Positions 62,229 through 64,000 of a DNA stretch of 64,000 nucleotides are shown here, one piece after another. The number at the start of each line of letters is the position of its first letter. The first letter of the stretch is position 1. This DNA is from Blastococcus sp. HT6-4 (GTDB taxonomy: Bacteria > Actinomycetota > Actinomycetes > Mycobacteriales > Geodermatophilaceae), in contig NZ_CP155551.1 of NCBI RefSeq assembly GCF_039679125.1, positions 186,001 through 250,000 of the forward strand. Direction: 5' to 3'. Under the pieces are notes generated by a model. That model searched no databases. It was given only the letters and a program-made list of their open reading frames with translations, and was not told where the DNA came from. The position numbers were made by a program, and so were the translations under genes.

Positions 62229-62783
62229 ATGAGGCCGCTCACCTTTGGCGTCGAACAGAGGGAGAATTGGAGCGAGTGGGTTCTGGACCACGGCCTGCCC
62301 GAGTTGCCAGGTCCGGATCTTCGTGCGGGGCAGTCTGTACCGGTGGCCTACTGGGTCGGCCCAACCTCGGGCGCCGTCCTCCACGTCCTGCGTGTACCGC
62401 AGGGAAGCGGGGATGATGCGGCTCTTCCGGCATGGCTCGGTCCGGATCTCTACACACGCTCCCATGGCGCGTGGAAGCCGGAACTCAGTAGTGACGGTGC
62501 TTGGGGCTGGGAGCCCCCGCTCGCGAGGATCGCCGTGCCTGACGCGCACGTTGGTCTGACAAGTTCGGCAAGCGGGTCGGTGGGCAGAGGCGGGAGCAAG
62601 GCGCTGGTGCTTCTGGTGGGCGCTGAAGCGGCATTCGCTGAGGTACATCAGGCCGATCACTTGACCAGGCGGCCCGTGGAGGCGCCGGTCGGAGTGTTCG
62701 TGGTTTGTGGCGACTACGTGCACCCTTTGACCGTCCGGGTCCTCAATGCGCGTGGTGGCGTGCTCGGAGAGGTCTATGGGTGA
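62229..62783 (+). CDS. Unrecognised protein, lower GC than neighbours
   Basis: From ATG 62229 the product has 184 residues: RPLTFGVEQRENWSEWVLD, GQSVPVAYWVGPTSGAVLHVL, a middle rich in Gly/Ser and Pro, and an end VGVFVVCGDYVHPLTVRVLN. It reads like a real small globular protein with alternating beta strands. The frame is open upstream to 61923, so an earlier start cannot be excluded. Base composition differs from the surrounding genes, suggesting acquisition. I know no family. Confidence 0.5.
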   Translation: MRPLTFGVEQRENWSEWVLDHGLPELPGPDLRAGQSVPVAYWVGPTSGAVLHVLRVPQGSGDDAALPAWLGPDLYTRSHGAWKPELSSDGAWGWEPPLARIAVPDAHVGLTSSASGSVGRGGSKALVLLVGAEAAFAEVHQADHLTRRPVEAPVGVFVVCGDYVHPLTVRVLNARGGVLGEVYG

Positions 62784-62837
62784 GCGTCGGCTGCCGTCGG
62801 TGATGGCAATGGTGACCGCTGAAGCAGTTGGAGTGGG

Positions 62838-63191
62838 TCAGAGGTAGAGGCCGGTGGATTCCTCGATCCGCTCGGCGGCGACGGCGTGCACGTCGCGCTC
62901 GCGCAGGATGATCAGGTCCTCGCCGTGCACCTCGACCTCGTGCTGGTCCTCGGGGGAGAAGAGCACCTGGTCGCCGACCTTGACCTGGCGCACGCTCGGG
63001 CCGACGCCCTTGGCCTCGCCCCACACCAGCCGCTTGGCCACCTGGGCCGTCGCGGGGATGAGGATGCCGCCGCTCGAGCGACGGTCGCCGTCGTCCTTGC
63101 GCAGCGCGACCAGGACGCGGTCGTGCAGCATCTTGATCGGCAGGCCGCCGCCCCGGGCCGTGGCTGACTCGGAGGCGATGTTGTCGGGCAC
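62838..63191 (-). CDS. GroES-like co-chaperonin
   Basis: The 117-residue form starts at GTG 63189-63191; ATG 63230 would give 130 residues. The Cpn10 barrel is shown by IKMLHDRVLVALRKDDGDRRSSGGILIP, KGVGPSVRQVKVGDQVLFSPED and EVEVHGEDLIILRERDVHAV. The C-terminus has an extra ERIEESTGLYL tail, which is typical of a GroES-like actinobacterial paralogue not linked to groEL. No groL is in the window. It should cap or assist a chaperonin, but the partner is unknown. It follows the zincin gene on the same strand. Confidence 0.85.
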   Translation of the reverse strand: MPDNIASESATARGGGLPIKMLHDRVLVALRKDDGDRRSSGGILIPATAQVAKRLVWGEAKGVGPSVRQVKVGDQVLFSPEDQHEVEVHGEDLIILRERDVHAVAAERIEESTGLYL

Positions 63192-63248
63192 GTCGATCCA
63201 CGCTACCCGCCCGGTCCTCCGCGGCGTCATGTGCTCAGGACGCCGGGG

Positions 63249-64000
<752 letters not shown>

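Overview
The window looks like chromosomal DNA of a very GC-rich actinobacterium. Codon third positions are almost all G or C, GTG starts are frequent, gene pairs often overlap by 4 bases (ATGA or GTGA), and the gene set includes a SigE-type sigma factor, a PPOX/F420-type protein, a DUF5926/SEC-C protein and GuaB1. Geodermatophilaceae (Blastococcus, Geodermatophilus, Modestobacter) is my best guess; it rests on general resemblance, not on a search.

Layout. 1-9.8 kb: a Rieske protein cut by the left edge, a DUF4212 plus sodium:solute symporter pair, a wrecked acetate-permease (actP) remnant joined to a duplicated gene scrap, a large Asp-box lipoprotein, a manganese catalase, and a divergent histidine kinase/response regulator pair. 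9.9-12 kb: two overlapping PH-domain membrane protein genes. 12.1-14.6 kb: a degenerate island of three Rhs/YD-repeat fragments, two of them followed by a small two-helix membrane protein, as in a store of orphan toxin tips with immunity genes. 15-21.8 kb: housekeeping and stress genes (rhodanese, sigma factor with membrane partner, acyl-CoA ligase, AlkD-like glycosylase, P450, DUF5926).

21.9-31.2 kb is a complete L-arabinose locus: substrate-binding lipoprotein, two-domain ATPase, permease, LacI-type repressor, FGGY kinase, araD and araA. The same 14-bp palindrome TGTGAACGTTCACA lies before the transporter and before the kinase, so one repressor probably controls uptake and catabolism. 31.2-46 kb: M20 peptidase and MFS exporter, arginine deiminase, SDR, PPOX protein, an AGPS-like flavoprotein divergent from glpD, methyltransferase, rhodanese, MerR/TipAS regulator, a TetR regulator with paired operators, haloalkane dehalogenase, and a GDT1-type transporter.

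46-55.4 kb is the most unusual part. There are three GGDEF proteins. Two are tandem paralogues, and one of these continues in the same frame into a LarB (nickel-pincer cofactor) domain whose catalytic cysteine is alanine. It lies directly upstream of larC. A c-di-GMP synthase fused to a LarB-like domain that may be inactive is my leading candidate for something undescribed. A broken MFS gene lies beside it. 55.4-64 kb: pheA, a ketopantoate-reductase-like gene, an MMPL exporter with a divergent MarR regulator and a clear operator, a DUF1963 protein, an unrecognised low-GC gene, a GroES-like protein, a zincin metallopeptidase, and the 3' end of guaB1 at the right edge.
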